A stretch of DNA of 58,395 bases from Acidobacteriota bacterium (GCA_003577105.1 QEUQ01000008.1:1-58395); one strand, 5' to 3'. Shown: positions 42,512 through 54,763, numbered from the stretch's first letter. The notes: generated by a model from the letters alone, not told the origin. Made by a program: numbers and translations.

Positions 42512-43629
42512 GCCGCCACTCCATCTGCCGGCTCCAGCCTTGCCACCTTGATTCCCCAATTGGCGAGCCTCTGAAATACCTCGACCGGTTCCACAACCTC
42601 TTCCGGAGTCCTCACTCCAACCTCCCCTCGGCCGACCGTCCCTCGGCCGATTGCGAGCGCTATGGCCGCAAGCGGTCCCGCAGCGAGATTCTGCATCGAG
42701 TCAACGGCACCGAGCACCACGGTGGCCGGCGCGCTCATTCGCCTGCCTCGGACCTCCACGCGCAGGGCGGACCAGCGCGGGCCGCCTCCGAAGAATCCAA
42801 CACCGGGCAGCCAAGTCTCTATGCCCGGGAGGCCGCCGGCGCGTTCGAGTGTGCTGCGCGAAACACCAAGGCGCGATGCCAGTCTCATGGCGTCCTGGAG
42901 TATTGCGACGCCAAGTGAGCCCTTTACAGAAATCTCGCGGACTCCAGGAAAGGATCGGGCCAACATGACCGGCTCGGGGTGCCTGCACGTCGCTACGTCA
43001 ACAGCCCCGACTGGCTCGGGAAACCACACCTGCTCCCGTGCGCCTCCCGCCCTGACGAATCGCCAGCCGCCACCTACGAACATGCGCGCAGACCCGCCAA
43101 AGGATTTGAGAGTGTGAGCTACAGCCTCCACCCCTGAGGGGCTGTTGGTGGAGCCCACCCAGGAGATGTGAATCTCGTTGACTTCATCGAGGCCCCTCGA
43201 GGCGTGAAGCGCCATTAGGTTCGTAAGTCCCGGGCTGGCACCGGCGCCCGTTACCACCAACGTGTGGGCCTCGGACGCTTCGGGGTCCATTTCCAGGACC
43301 TCCTCTGTGACCTTCCAGTCATCGCAAATTCCGATGTAGGGGATGCGCGCGTCGATCGCCGCCTCGACGATTGGCCGCTCGAGCGAAGGCCTTCCGCCGA
43401 GACACCCAAGCGCCAGGTCCGCTCCTTCGAGCGCCTCGCGGGCTTCGCGTGGATCCGAGAAGTCTGTCCAGTACGCAGTCGCCTTCGAGCCAAATCGACT
43501 CGCAACCTCAGCTGCGTTCACCGGCGCCAAGTCAGCGATCACCATGCTCTCCACGGAGGGTTGGTCCGCCAGCAATGCCGCTGCACGCCTGCCAATCGCC
43601 CCTGCTCCGCCGACAATCGCCACCCTCAA
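42508..43629 (-). CDS. saccharopine dehydrogenase-like NAD(P)-binding oxidoreductase
   Basis: 373 residues from ATG 43629. Rossmann motif VAIVGGAGAIGRRAAALL (residues 3-20) and the Sacchrp_dh domain features (YIGICDDW, GAGASPGLTNL). The C-terminal half is the catalytic-like domain. These proteins are mostly uncharacterised reductases, not lysine-pathway enzymes. Coupled to the Nudix-like gene. Confidence 0.82.
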   Translation of the reverse strand: MRVAIVGGAGAIGRRAAALLADQPSVESMVIADLAPVNAAEVASRFGSKATAYWTDFSDPREAREALEGADLALGCLGGRPSLERPIVEAAIDARIPYIGICDDWKVTEEVLEMDPEASEAHTLVVTGAGASPGLTNLMALHASRGLDEVNEIHISWVGSTNSPSGVEAVAHTLKSFGGSARMFVGGGWRFVRAGGAREQVWFPEPVGAVDVATCRHPEPVMLARSFPGVREISVKGSLGVAILQDAMRLASRLGVSRSTLERAGGLPGIETWLPGVGFFGGGPRWSALRVEVRGRRMSAPATVVLGAVDSMQNLAAGPLAAIALAIGRGTVGRGEVGVRTPEEVVEPVEVFQRLANWGIKVARLEPADGVAA

Positions 43630-43669
43630 TGCGACCGCCGCTGTGCGCCACTCCGCCCAGGTGCGTACA

Positions 43670-43855
43670 TCAGTCGAAGTCGGGCGGGCGAAGTTCTCGC
43701 CAGTGGCCCCTAATTGATGGGGCAGAACCTGCTGGCCTAGAAATCTTGGCGATCAGGACTCCGAGCAGCACGGCCGCCAGCGCCGCAACAAAGACCACCT
43801 TCATGACAAAGAAGAGCGCTCGCTTCACCATCGCCCATACCGCCTTACAGATCAA
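43670..43855 (-). CDS. small single-helix membrane protein
   Basis: 61 residues from ATG 43855: a basic N-terminus, one helix (VMKVVFVAALAAVLLGVLIA) and a short polar tail. It lies between tRNA-Ile and the oxidoreductase gene. Plausible small gene; no homologue recalled. Confidence 0.45.
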   Translation of the reverse strand: MICKAVWAMVKRALFFVMKVVFVAALAAVLLGVLIAKISRPAGSAPSIRGHWRELRPPDFD

Positions 43856-43882
43856 CGGGCCGCCGACTTCGGGGCCTTGTGT

Positions 43883-43956
43883 GGGGCTAGTTGGACTCGA
43901 ACCAACGGCCTCATCCTTATCAGGGATGCGCTCTAACCGGCTGAGCTATAGCCCCG
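43883..43956 (-). tRNA. tRNA-Ile (anticodon GAT)
   Basis: Acceptor GGGGCTA/TAGCCCC, D-arm GCTC...GAGC, anticodon loop CTGATAA, T-loop TTCGAGT, discriminator A; single gene. It precedes the small membrane gene on the same strand. Confidence 0.95.
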
Positions 43957-44016
43957 GATTCCGATCGCGGAGTGAGTGATATTAGCAGCGGCGCGAGTAC
44001 TGGCCACCCGGTTTGA

Positions 44017-44394
44017 TCAAACCTTGGCCTTTATCCGCTCCGGTTCTTCCTCGATGACTGTGATCTCGATTCCGCCAACGAGATCAGAGATCAAGTTGTA
44101 GAGAAATGCCATGAGGACGTTGACCGCGGTTAGAACGACGACCAGCACCATTCCGATCAGGAAGGATGCGAGCAGCAGCTTGTCACCGCGGAATCTGAAG
44201 TTCTCGAAGCCGCCTTTTTGTGCGATGCCCTCAACCTTGGCCATCACGCCTGCGGCACGCGAGACGTTGTAGATGATTCCGCCCGCTACAAGAAGGACAA
44301 CCAGGAAACAGGCAAGGAAGATTAGTGAGACCTTCAGGACGGTCCATGGATCAATTCGCCTGACAATTCGCCTGACGCGGCGGCCTTTGGCCAA
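44017..44394 (-). CDS. DUF3566 membrane protein
   Basis: 125 residues from TTG 44394, chosen over the longer frame (to 44538) because AGGAG lies six bases upstream. A basic N-terminus (RRVRRIVRRIDPWTVLKVSL) leads into one helix and a second helix (LLASFLIGMVLVVVLTAVNV) near the C-terminus. This is the DUF3566 pattern, an actinobacterial membrane protein usually encoded next to gyrA. Here apgM, the peptidase and a membrane protein lie between it and gyrA. Confidence 0.82.
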   Translation of the reverse strand: MAKGRRVRRIVRRIDPWTVLKVSLIFLACFLVVLLVAGGIIYNVSRAAGVMAKVEGIAQKGGFENFRFRGDKLLLASFLIGMVLVVVLTAVNVLMAFLYNLISDLVGGIEITVIEEEPERIKAKV

Positions 44395-44554
44395 CAGTTG
44401 CTCCTCGCGTGAGGGATAACTCGGCAAGAGTCGCGCATCTAGGCGCTGCGCACCGAAACTAGTCGCACATTCTAGGCGAGCACAAGCTCGTCGAAGTGGA
44501 ATCCGATCCTTGCCTGGGGTTAGATAGCGTAGAGACAAGCTGGTCTATGACGCC

Positions 44555-45781
44555 ATGCGGGCCCGAGGAGAGACATTGGACGAAGCGCTCTATGAACAAC
44601 TCGCTCTCAACGAAGGCGGGCGAATCCTCTTTCTTGTTATGGATGGGCTTGGCGGATTCCGCACGGCGGAACGCGGAAGCGAGCTTGCCGAGGCCGACTG
44701 CCCAAACCTCGACCGGCTGACATCAGAGGGGATTACCGGTCTGCTTGATCCGGTTGCCGCCGGCATCACGCCGGGCAGCGGCCCCGGGCACTTAGGGCTG
44801 TTTGGATATGACCCGTTCTGCTACGAAATCGGTCGCGGCGCGCTCTCGGCCGCAGGCCTTGGCTACGACCTCGCCCCCGGCGATGTTGCGGCGCGCGTCA
44901 ATCTCTGCACCCTGTCAGATGACGGAACCATTGCAGACAGGAGGGCGGGCCGCCTTCCCACCGATGAAGCGCGCGCTGTGTGCGAGGCCGTTCTTTCTGG
45001 ACTGAAGATAGATGGCGTCGAAGTCGTTCTGGCGCCCGAACGTGAGCACAGGGCGCTGCTGCTACTGAAGGGGGACGGCCTAGACGCCCGAGTCGGGGAC
45101 ACCGATCCTCAAGCCGAAGGGGTCATCCCACTGGATCCCCGGCCCCTTGACCCCGCTGCGAGCCGTACGGCAGATGCGGTTGCCCAACTTCTTGACCATG
45201 CTCGTTCGGTGCTTTCCGATCGAGAACGCGCGAACTTCCTGCTGCTGAGAGGGTTCGACTCGCAAACGGACCTGCCGAGCTTTGCCGAGCGATACCGGCT
45301 TCGTGCGCAAGTACTTGCCCAGTACCCCATGTACTTCGGGATCGCCCGCCTCCTCGGCATGGAGGCTCGGGCACTGCTCACAGGTATCGAAGAACAAGTC
45401 TCCGAACTAGTTGAGACCTTCGGTCAATTCGATTTCACATTCTTCCACTTCAAGGCAACTGACTCAGCAGGGGAAGATGCTGACTTCGCGCGCAAGTGTG
45501 CCGCTATAGAAGAGTTCGACAGTGCTGTGATTCCCGCCGCGCGCGCTCTCGATCCTGATGTGATCGTGGTGACCGGTGACCACGCGACTCCTTCGCAATA
45601 TGGCGCCCACTCGTGGCATCCGGTACCGGTGATCCTCTGGTCGAGCCGGGCGGGCCGCGACCTAGTCGAGAGGTTCGACGAGGACGCGTGCGTTCTAGGG
45701 CGAATCGGACGAAGGCGTGCTTGTGAGCTGTTCCCAATGGTTCTAGCGGCCGCGGGGCGGCTGGCGAAGTACGGCGCCTAG
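44555..45781 (+). CDS. apgM: cofactor-independent phosphoglycerate mutase, archaeal type (ApgM)
   Basis: 408 residues. Interconverts 2- and 3-phosphoglycerate. Metal ligand D30 (FLVMDGLGG), likely phosphorylated S75 (ITPGSGPGHLGLFGYDP), and the late metal site VTGDHATPS...AHSWHPVP. This alkaline-phosphatase-fold enzyme is typical of archaea and patchy in bacteria. The 3' end overlaps the peptidase gene by 39 bp on the other strand. Confidence 0.93.
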   Translation: MRARGETLDEALYEQLALNEGGRILFLVMDGLGGFRTAERGSELAEADCPNLDRLTSEGITGLLDPVAAGITPGSGPGHLGLFGYDPFCYEIGRGALSAAGLGYDLAPGDVAARVNLCTLSDDGTIADRRAGRLPTDEARAVCEAVLSGLKIDGVEVVLAPEREHRALLLLKGDGLDARVGDTDPQAEGVIPLDPRPLDPAASRTADAVAQLLDHARSVLSDRERANFLLLRGFDSQTDLPSFAERYRLRAQVLAQYPMYFGIARLLGMEARALLTGIEEQVSELVETFGQFDFTFFHFKATDSAGEDADFARKCAAIEEFDSAVIPAARALDPDVIVVTGDHATPSQYGAHSWHPVPVILWSSRAGRDLVERFDEDACVLGRIGRRRACELFPMVLAAAGRLAKYGA

Positions 45782-46564
45782 GGGGCTTGGCGCCCTCCCC
45801 CGAGCCCTGCCGCCGCACTCGACCGACGTTGCGGGCGCGAAGTGGATCGGGTCGCGCTGGGGGAATGGCTGGCAAAGCCCGGCCTCGGCCGCTACCGACT
45901 GCAGCGGACCGACCCATCCGCGCGGAACGTCGATCGCCATTCCGATGTTATGCGCCGACTTGCCCGGGGGTGCCACCGGGTAGGGATTGGTCGCTCTTCT
46001 CGCCCATAGGGCCATCTGCTCTTCAACCGATCGGTAGCCGCTCACGACCGGAACGGGCGCTGGCAGACCCCTCTGTGCGAGAGCATCATCGGCTCGGCGC
46101 AGGGCATTGAGCATCTCTGGGGCGAGTCCGTTGCGCTTGCCGCCTGCTTGAGTACCTGGCGCCCCAGTACCTGGCGCCCCAGTGCCTGCCGGAGGAATGG
46201 CAGCCGCCCAGGCCCTCTTGTCTCGATAGAGGATCTCCACTTCGATCTCCCCCGGCTCCGAGGGGAGCTCTGAGTTTGGCCGGCCCCCTCCTGCCTGCGA
46301 ACTGCTTCTTCGCCAAGCCAGCTCAGCGCCATTGGCCCGCGCCGCTTCTCGCTCGTCAGCCCCAATGGCCGCGGCTAGCGCGGCAGCTTCAGCGGCCGCA
46401 TCGCTCTTAGCGAGTGCGACACCCTGAGCACCAAGTCGGGCTGCGCCCACAAAGCCCAAAGCGACGAAGCACATGACTACGCAGGTGAGGGGCAGGATTC
46501 CCCCACGGTCGTCTCTTCGGTCGAACAACTGAGAATCGTTGTCGACCCTTCGAGTTCGCCTCAA
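45743..46564 (-). CDS. TadE/G-like N-terminus fused to VanY-type (M15) peptidase
   Basis: 273 residues. N-terminus resembles TadE/TadG-like secreted proteins: DRGGILPLTCVVMCFVALGF then LAKSDAAAEAAALAAAIG, a single pseudopilin-like helix. After a Gly/Pro linker with a 15-bp tandem repeat (APGTG units) comes an M15B carboxypeptidase-like domain: VVSGYRSVEEQ, SAHNIGMAIDV (zinc ligands H205, D212) and DPIHF (H241). It would trim peptidoglycan near a surface-anchored helix. The C-terminus is low complexity. Unusual fusion. Confidence 0.75.
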   Translation of the reverse strand: MRRTRRVDNDSQLFDRRDDRGGILPLTCVVMCFVALGFVGAARLGAQGVALAKSDAAAEAAALAAAIGADEREAARANGAELAWRRSSSQAGGGRPNSELPSEPGEIEVEILYRDKRAWAAAIPPAGTGAPGTGAPGTQAGGKRNGLAPEMLNALRRADDALAQRGLPAPVPVVSGYRSVEEQMALWARRATNPYPVAPPGKSAHNIGMAIDVPRGWVGPLQSVAAEAGLCQPFPQRDPIHFAPATSVECGGRARGRAPSPLGAVLRQPPRGR

Positions 46565-46705
46565 CGCACTGCTCCCCTTGGTTCTGGGGAAGTGGGCCTG
46601 CTCGCCAGGCTACCGACTGCCGAGGCCGCTCTCAATGGCACGAAATGGCCATTTGCCCGGCTATTGTCGAATTCTCGGCGTGCACTTACGACCCGGAGGT
46701 ACGCG

Positions 46706-47233
46706 ATGCGAAAGCGATCGATCGCACAAGCACTTGCACTCGTCGGTGGTTTCTTGCTCGCTCTCCAGCTGATGGCGGTGTGGGCTGTCGTCGATGATCT
46801 CGACTACTTCGGAATTCGCCTGGGTCTCGGCGCGTTGAGCGGTCGGCCATCTCCCGGGCAAGTCCCCGTGGTTGGCGCCCTCTTCGTTGCTATCGGCGTC
46901 GGCGGTGCAGTTGGCGCAGTCATCGGCAATCCACGGGTCTTTGCCGGAGCCGCGGGGCTCATGGCTAGCTCGTTGACCATGTGGGTAGTCGTTGCCACGG
47001 CGGGGGCTCAGACCGAGGATGGAGCCGCCGGGGTAGTCGGTATAGCCACCGGCCTACTTACGGGCCCTGTGCTTGCCTGGGTGGCCGCGTTCATGTTCTT
47101 TCTGGCCTCCGCAATTGACTCAGAGCGAGAGGGCGCGGCGCCCGAAACGCCAGATGTTCCCGATCAGTCCGGGGCCACCTCGTCTGAGCCTTCGGATTCC
47201 ACCGGCACGGAGGTGATCGCGGCGACCTCGTGA
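46706..47233 (+). CDS. four-helix membrane protein of unknown family
   Basis: 175 residues from ATG 46706, with GGAGGT five bases upstream; the longer frame from 46592 is rejected. Four hydrophobic segments and an acidic Ser/Pro/Thr C-terminal tail. The last 70 bases overlap the 3' end of gyrA on the other strand. No family recognised. Confidence 0.7.
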   Translation: MRKRSIAQALALVGGFLLALQLMAVWAVVDDLDYFGIRLGLGALSGRPSPGQVPVVGALFVAIGVGGAVGAVIGNPRVFAGAAGLMASSLTMWVVVATAGAQTEDGAAGVVGIATGLLTGPVLAWVAAFMFFLASAIDSEREGAAPETPDVPDQSGATSSEPSDSTGTEVIAATS

Positions 47234-49644
47234 ACTCTGTCGAGCTTCATGACCGATACCCCCGTCGCGGGTCGGCCTTGCCGACTGATCCCATCAGCCG
47301 AAACGCGAATCACCTGGCCGTCAGTCGAGGTCAGAATCACATCTTGTCCCTCGACGACTTCGACGCCACCGACCAGCTTGCCTCGGGTCGCCGGCAACTT
47401 GATTGCGATTCGTCCTTTGCCGCCTCGCTTCTGGCTGCCGAATTCCTTGACGGGTGTCCGCTTGCCATGCCCGCTCGTGGTTACTAGGAGCAGGTCCGAA
47501 CCTTCAGCGGCGACGATGGCCGAGACGACATAGTCGTCTGGCGCGAGATTCATGCCGCGCACGCCCCCGGCAGTCCTGCCCATCGGCCTCGCGTCCGTCT
47601 CGGCGAAACAGATCCCTTGTCCGGCGCGGCTGACCATGAGGACATTGTCGGTACCCGACGTCGGAAGCACCGCGACCACTTCGTCGCCCTCTTTGAGGGT
47701 AAGGGCGATGATGCCATCTCTGCGGCTCGAGTCATATGCGTTGAAGGCTGTCTTCTTGACGGTGCCGTTCTTCGTGGCGATCACCAGAAAGCGGTAGGTC
47801 TCGTAGTCCCGCGTGTCAATGATCGCCTGAATTCGCTCATCTGGGTGAAGCGGAAGGACGTTCTGAACCACAACGCCGCGCGCCGTTCGGTCGCGCTTGG
47901 GGACCTCGTGCGCCTTGATCCGATAGACCTTGCCCGTGTTCGAGAAGAAGAGCAGGAATGCGTGCGCCGTCGTGTGAATGATGTGATCGAGGACGTCTTC
48001 GTCTTTTAGCTTCCCTCCGCTCACACCACGCCCGCCCCTGTTCTGCGTGCGATACGAGGCCGCCGGAACCGCTTTGATGTAGTTATTCCGGCTCAGGGTG
48101 ATTACAAGATCTTCGTCGGCGACAAGATCTTCGATATCGAAGTCCCCGTCTTCGGAGCCGATTACGGTGCGGCGCGCATCCCCAAACTTTTCCTTCACCT
48201 CGGCGAGCTCGGTGCGGATCAATTCGCGGACGCGACTTGGGTCGTCAAGGATTGCCTTGAGGTCCGCGATTGTTGCATTCAGTTCTGCGGCTTCATCTCT
48301 GAGCTTGCTCGTCTCGAGCTGCGTGAGGCGCCTCAATGGCATGTCGAGAATGTGATTCGCCTGAATCTCGCTGAGCCCGAAGCGGATCATGAGGGCTGTG
48401 CGCGCAGCGTCGGTGTCTTCGCTCCCCCGGATGATCTTGATTACTTCGTCGATATTGTCGAGGGCGATGAGCAGGCCTTCGACGATGTGAAGGCGCTCTT
48501 CGGCCTTGCGAAGCCTGTATCGGGTACGGCGCTCGATCACCTCGACCTGGTGATCAACGTAATAGCCGATCATCTCGGCGAGATTGAGGGTGCGGGGCCT
48601 TCCGCCAACGAGTGCGAGCATGTTGACGCCGAAGCTGTCCTGGAGCTGGGTGTACTTGTACAGCTGGTTGAGAACCACCTGGGGAATTGCGTCGCGCTTC
48701 AGCTCTACCACCAGCCGGGTGCCCTCCCTCGATGTCTCGTCACGGAGGTCAGAAATGCCTTCGACCCGCTTTGACTCGACTAGATCCTTGATCTTGAGTA
48801 GCACGTTGTTGGCCGAGACCTGGTATGGGAGTTCGGTAACGACGATTCTCGGGCGGCCCTTGGAGTCCTCCTCGATGGACGCCTTTGCCCGTATCTTCAC
48901 CGAGCCCCGTCCCGTTCGGAACGCGTCCATGATGCCGTCGCGCCCCATGATCACTCCGCCGGTCGGAAAGTCCGGGCCTCGCACGATCTTCGCGAGATCG
49001 TCGGGAGTGCACTCTGGGTTGTCCAAGTAGTAATCGACGGCTGAACAGATCTCGCTCATGTTGTGGGGCGGAATGTTTGTGGCCATGCCAACGGCGATGC
49101 CGCCCGCTCCGTTGACCAGCAAATTTGGGAATCGCGCGGGGAGCACGAAGGGCTCCTGCTCTTCACCGTCGTAGTTGTCGACGAAGTCGACTGTCTCTTC
49201 GTCGATTCCCTCGATCATCTGCATTGCAAGTGGAGCAAGCCGGCATTCGGTGTAGCGCATGGCCGCGGCGCCGAAGTCGGGTGAGCCGAAGTTCCCGTGC
49301 CCGTCGATCAGCGGATACCTGAGCGAAAAGTCCTGTGCCATTCGTACGAGCGCGTCGTAGATCGCGCCGTCTCCGTGGGGGTGGTACTTACCCATCACAT
49401 CACCGACCATGCGCGCGCACTTCTTGTGTGGCCGGTCAGGACGAACGCCCTGTTCAAACATGCCGTAAAGAATTCGCCGGTGGACGGGCTTCAGACCGTC
49501 TCTGACATCGGGCAGCGCTCGCGAGACGATCACCGACATCGCATAGTCGAGGAAAGAGCGCTCCATTTCCTCTTGAATGCCGATCGGCTCTATCGCGGAA
49601 TCAATTCCGCCTCCGTCGAAGTTATCTCTTGTAGTTCCCGGCAA
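47164..49644 (-). CDS. gyrA: DNA gyrase subunit A
   Basis: 826 residues. Catalytic Y131 ([10 protein letters not shown]); six-bladed C-terminal domain with the GyrA box Q-R-G-G-K-G ([12 protein letters not shown]). The quinolone-determining loop reads [10 protein letters not shown]: the usual Ser (E. coli S83) is Gly93, while D97 (E. coli D87) is kept. Downstream of gyrB by 57 bp. The C-terminal acidic tail is antisense to the convergent membrane-protein gene. Confidence 0.98.
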   Translation of the reverse strand: MPGTTRDNFDGGGIDSAIEPIGIQEEMERSFLDYAMSVIVSRALPDVRDGLKPVHRRILYGMFEQGVRPDRPHKKCARMVGDVMGKYHPHGDGAIYDALVRMAQDFSLRYPLIDGHGNFGSPDFGAAAMRYTECRLAPLAMQMIEGIDEETVDFVDNYDGEEQEPFVLPARFPNLLVNGAGGIAVGMATNIPPHNMSEICSAVDYYLDNPECTPDDLAKIVRGPDFPTGGVIMGRDGIMDAFRTGRGSVKIRAKASIEEDSKGRPRIVVTELPYQVSANNVLLKIKDLVESKRVEGISDLRDETSREGTRLVVELKRDAIPQVVLNQLYKYTQLQDSFGVNMLALVGGRPRTLNLAEMIGYYVDHQVEVIERRTRYRLRKAEERLHIVEGLLIALDNIDEVIKIIRGSEDTDAARTALMIRFGLSEIQANHILDMPLRRLTQLETSKLRDEAAELNATIADLKAILDDPSRVRELIRTELAEVKEKFGDARRTVIGSEDGDFDIEDLVADEDLVITLSRNNYIKAVPAASYRTQNRGGRGVSGGKLKDEDVLDHIIHTTAHAFLLFFSNTGKVYRIKAHEVPKRDRTARGVVVQNVLPLHPDERIQAIIDTRDYETYRFLVIATKNGTVKKTAFNAYDSSRRDGIIALTLKEGDEVVAVLPTSGTDNVLMVSRAGQGICFAETDARPMGRTAGGVRGMNLAPDDYVVSAIVAAEGSDLLLVTTSGHGKRTPVKEFGSQKRGGKGRIAIKLPATRGKLVGGVEVVEGQDVILTSTDGQVIRVSADGISRQGRPATGVSVMKLDRVHEVAAITSVPVESEGSDEVAPD

Positions 49645-49701
49645 GTTTTCCCTTTCCTACCCGGCATGCCTCATCGTGGCGCTATGCCGGAGATCGCCTG
49701 G

Positions 49702-51939
<2,238 letters not shown>

Positions 51940-52308
51940 TCACCGCCGCCCCCGGTCAACGACGACGCGAACGCGAGGCTCACCGCCCAGTGAGTACACC
52001 TCCACCGCCCAGTGAGCCAATGTCGATTTTTCGTATCCGAGAAGGGTCGCGTCCGCGTTTGTTGCGGCAACGACAAGCAGCTCCCCGTCTCGGTATGTGA
52101 TCGTCGTACGCTCGGCCAGCTCGGGGTCTATGACGCCATCTAGGGTCGGGGCGGCGGATTCGTCAGCACACAGCGCTCCGCCCAGCCGATCGATCACCGC
52201 GCCTAGCGCATCGCCTATTTGTTCTGGATCTGCTCGCCTTTCGCTTCGGCGGGACCGCGTGGACCTGCCCCTGTTGGGTGATCGGGGCGACTGCGGAACT
52301 GGGCTCAT
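51940..52308 (-). CDS. dciA: DUF721 protein, DciA-like helicase-loading factor
   Basis: 122 residues. Basic N-terminus, then the DUF721 core (IGDALGAVIDRLG ... YRDGELLVVAATNADATLLG). DciA loads the replicative helicase DnaB in bacteria lacking DnaC/DnaI. The sequence is diverged but position between recF and gyrB is the standard actinobacterial one. ATG overlaps the recF stop by four bases. Confidence 0.82.
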   Translation of the reverse strand: MSPVPQSPRSPNRGRSTRSRRSERRADPEQIGDALGAVIDRLGGALCADESAAPTLDGVIDPELAERTTITYRDGELLVVAATNADATLLGYEKSTLAHWAVEVYSLGGEPRVRVVVDRGRR

Positions 52309-53411
52309 GTGATCTGCTCGACCCTTCCCATCTTGACTGAATAGGTCGCACTGACTTGCTCACGGATTTCCGTTGGCAACATGCCCGCCGCTGTCAGTAT
52401 CGACTGAGCGCTCGCCAGCCGTTCGACGAGCAGGCGAGAGCGGCTCGGATCCAGCTCTGAAAAGACGTCGTCGAGAAGTAAGATCCCCTCCTCCCCCGAC
52501 GCCGCGGCGACGCTCTCGTGCTCTGCGAGCCTCAGCGACAGAGCAACCGTGCGCTGCTCCCCCTGAGATGCCCTGGTCCTCGCATCGAGTCCATTTACCG
52601 AAATCGCGATGTCATCGAGGTGGGGGCCGGCAAGGGTCAGTCCGCGACGAAGTTCCTCGGGGCGGGCCGCCTTAAGCGCCTCTTGTAGGGCCGTAGCGCT
52701 TCCGGCACCGGATTTGTCGAATGAGCACGCGTATTCGGCTCTGAGTTCAGCCCCTATGCCGGGTCCGCAAGCTTGCCTGTATACGCTCTCAGCCACTCCC
52801 ATGGCCGTCTGAAGGGCGTTGCGACGGGCGGCTACTAGCGCCTCCCCTTTTGTCGCCAATTGGCTGTCCCAGACGTCCAGCGTTTCTGCGTCGTGCTTTC
52901 GCGTGAGTGCTGCCGATTTCAGCAGCCCGTTTCGCTGCTTGAGAACTCGCGCATAGTCGGAGACCACCCCCGCCTTTGCCGGTCTCAGCTTCACCACCAG
53001 ATCATCGATGAAGTCGCGGCGCCCGCCGGGGGGACCCTTGACAATCTCGAGGTCCTCCGGTGCGAAGAGTGTGGCTGTGACGACACCTGCCAATTGCCGC
53101 CGCCGCGGGTCACGTGTGTTGTTTACGACGGCGTCGCGTTCCTTTCCAAGCCCGAGGGCCACGCGCACCTGATTCCCGCGTCTGTTTTCGACAAGAGCGG
53201 AAATGCGTGCCGACTCACAGCCATCGCGGACAACGCTTTCTTCGCGAGATGTCCTCCACGAATGCTGCACCGCTAGGTAGTAGATCGCCTCCAAGATGTT
53301 CGTCTTTCCCTGTCCGTTCTCGCCTTCGATTAGCGAAACGCCTGCTGGGAAGTGGATCTCGGCTTCTTGATAGTTTCGGAAGTTGTGTAGTTCGAGCTCG
53401 CGTATCAGCAA
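52305..53411 (-). CDS. recF: RecF DNA repair ATPase
   Basis: 368 residues. ABC-type SMC-like ATPase: Walker A GENGQGKTNILEAIYYLA (residues ~32-49), signature SQGEQRTVALSLRLAE, Walker B ILLLDDVFSELD. Helps load RecA at gaps. It starts five bases after dnaN stops. Confidence 0.96.
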   Translation of the reverse strand: MLIRELELHNFRNYQEAEIHFPAGVSLIEGENGQGKTNILEAIYYLAVQHSWRTSREESVVRDGCESARISALVENRRGNQVRVALGLGKERDAVVNNTRDPRRRQLAGVVTATLFAPEDLEIVKGPPGGRRDFIDDLVVKLRPAKAGVVSDYARVLKQRNGLLKSAALTRKHDAETLDVWDSQLATKGEALVAARRNALQTAMGVAESVYRQACGPGIGAELRAEYACSFDKSGAGSATALQEALKAARPEELRRGLTLAGPHLDDIAISVNGLDARTRASQGEQRTVALSLRLAEHESVAAASGEEGILLLDDVFSELDPSRSRLLVERLASAQSILTAAGMLPTEIREQVSATYSVKMGRVEQIT

Positions 53412-53416
53412 ACTGG

Positions 53417-54544
53417 TCAGATTCGAATTGGCATTAGCAGATGTCGGTAGTCAGCGCTCTCGACCCCCTGGAGCAGTGCTGCCTTGAGTTCGTCGACGAT
53501 CTCTATCGCCACGGTCTCTCCTGGACAAGCGCTGATCGCCTCCCTTAGATACCCGGGGTTGAACGCAATGGTGAGGTCTTCTCCCTCGAATTTCACATCG
53601 CTTATATCTTCGTCTGCCTCTCCGATGTCTTGCTCTCGGACCGAAACGCTCACGCCCGATGCGCTACAGGCGATGCGCACTGGTGTGTTTTGTTGAGCCA
53701 AGGTACCTACCCGCCTCAGCGTGTCAGAGAATTCGGTCTTGCTAATTGTCAGTTTCCGCTCGAAGCTTGCTGGGATGAGCTTCTCGTAGTCCGGGAATTC
53801 CCCTTCGATCAGTCTCGCAAGGATGCTCACCGACCCTGCCACGAACCCCGCCTCGCGCTCTCCGAGAGCAACGCTCACCGACTTCGCCGACTCGGACTTG
53901 ATTGTTCTCCCAACTTCTGAGAGCGCCCTTGCTGGAATGAGACAGCCACCCTCAGCGACGAGGCCCTCGCCGGCGTCAAGGTCTCTTATCGACAGGCGAT
54001 AGCTGTCAGTTGCAACCAGGCGCAGCCGCCCGCCTACCTCGGTCAGCAGGACTCCGGTCAGAATCGGCCTGGCCTCGTCCGTTGACGCGGAGGAGGCAAC
54101 CTGGTTGATGGCCTCCTCGAGTTGATCTGCTGAGATTTCTGCCCCTCTCTGCCCCTCTATCTCTCCTAGGGTGGCGAGATTCGGGTAGTCCTCTGCCGGG
54201 AGGGTTCTCAGCTTGAAGTGGCTCTTCCCGGAAGTGATGACAGCTTCGGATCCGCTCGATTCAATCAGTACTGTTCCTGCTCCGAGCGTCTTGACAATGT
54301 CTTGCAAGTAGCGGCTCGGGATCAGGACTGAGCCGGATTCCTCGACTGAGCCGGCGACGCATGCGGTTACTGAGACGCTCTGGTCCGTGCCCGACAGGCT
54401 GACTGGCAGAGCGCCGCTTGCTTGGCCTCCGGCGGCCCTGATGAGAATTCCGGACAACGCGGGCTGGGTGGCCCGCTGGCTCACAGCGCGCGCCGCTGAC
54501 TGGACTGCTGCGACCAGTTGCTCTTGGTCACATTGAATCTTCAA
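53417..54544 (-). CDS. dnaN: DNA polymerase III beta sliding clamp
   Basis: 375 residues; three clamp domains. Begins MKIQCDQEQLVAAVQSAARA and ends RHLLMPIRI, the typical actinobacterial ...YLLMPVR.. end. 219 bp downstream of dnaA in the same orientation. Confidence 0.97.
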   Translation of the reverse strand: MKIQCDQEQLVAAVQSAARAVSQRATQPALSGILIRAAGGQASGALPVSLSGTDQSVSVTACVAGSVEESGSVLIPSRYLQDIVKTLGAGTVLIESSGSEAVITSGKSHFKLRTLPAEDYPNLATLGEIEGQRGAEISADQLEEAINQVASSASTDEARPILTGVLLTEVGGRLRLVATDSYRLSIRDLDAGEGLVAEGGCLIPARALSEVGRTIKSESAKSVSVALGEREAGFVAGSVSILARLIEGEFPDYEKLIPASFERKLTISKTEFSDTLRRVGTLAQQNTPVRIACSASGVSVSVREQDIGEADEDISDVKFEGEDLTIAFNPGYLREAISACPGETVAIEIVDELKAALLQGVESADYRHLLMPIRI

Positions 54545-54763
54545 TTCACACCCCTACAGCAGCAATACATAAAGGCTCTCTTAGTTAGTTGTTGTAGTTG
54601 TAGGCCCTGTGGAAACAGGGGAAATCTCCAATACACCGCCAATCACCAGGCGCTTTTCGGCAAAACCACAAAAATTAGCTGTGCGCGCGAGTCGCGGAAA
54701 CCCGGTGACAAGATCTGTGGGATCGGTGAACAACGTAGCACCGCGATGTGACAAAACCACGAG
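54545..54763. other. dnaA-dnaN intergenic region, candidate part of oriC
   Basis: AT-rich compared with its neighbours, no gene. Contains a phased TAG/TTG trinucleotide tract (54581-54603) resembling a DnaA-trio unwinding element, and next to it a hairpin whose minus strand reads TTTCCACAG, one step from a DnaA box. A CTATCCACA box overlaps the dnaA stop at 54764-54772. This is the usual oriC site in actinobacteria, though recognisable boxes are few. Confidence 0.6.
54605..54620. other. perfect 6-bp inverted repeat (CCCTGT-GGAA-ACAGGG)
   Basis: A stem of six G/C-rich pairs and a four-base loop, just downstream of dnaA in transcription. It has no U-tract, so it is as likely an origin element as a terminator. 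Confidence 0.5.

Noticed and set aside
42512-42559. Extended start for the Nudix-like protein
   Set aside because: It would overlap the upstream gene by 52 bases; the GTG at 42511 gives the common four-base GTGA overlap.
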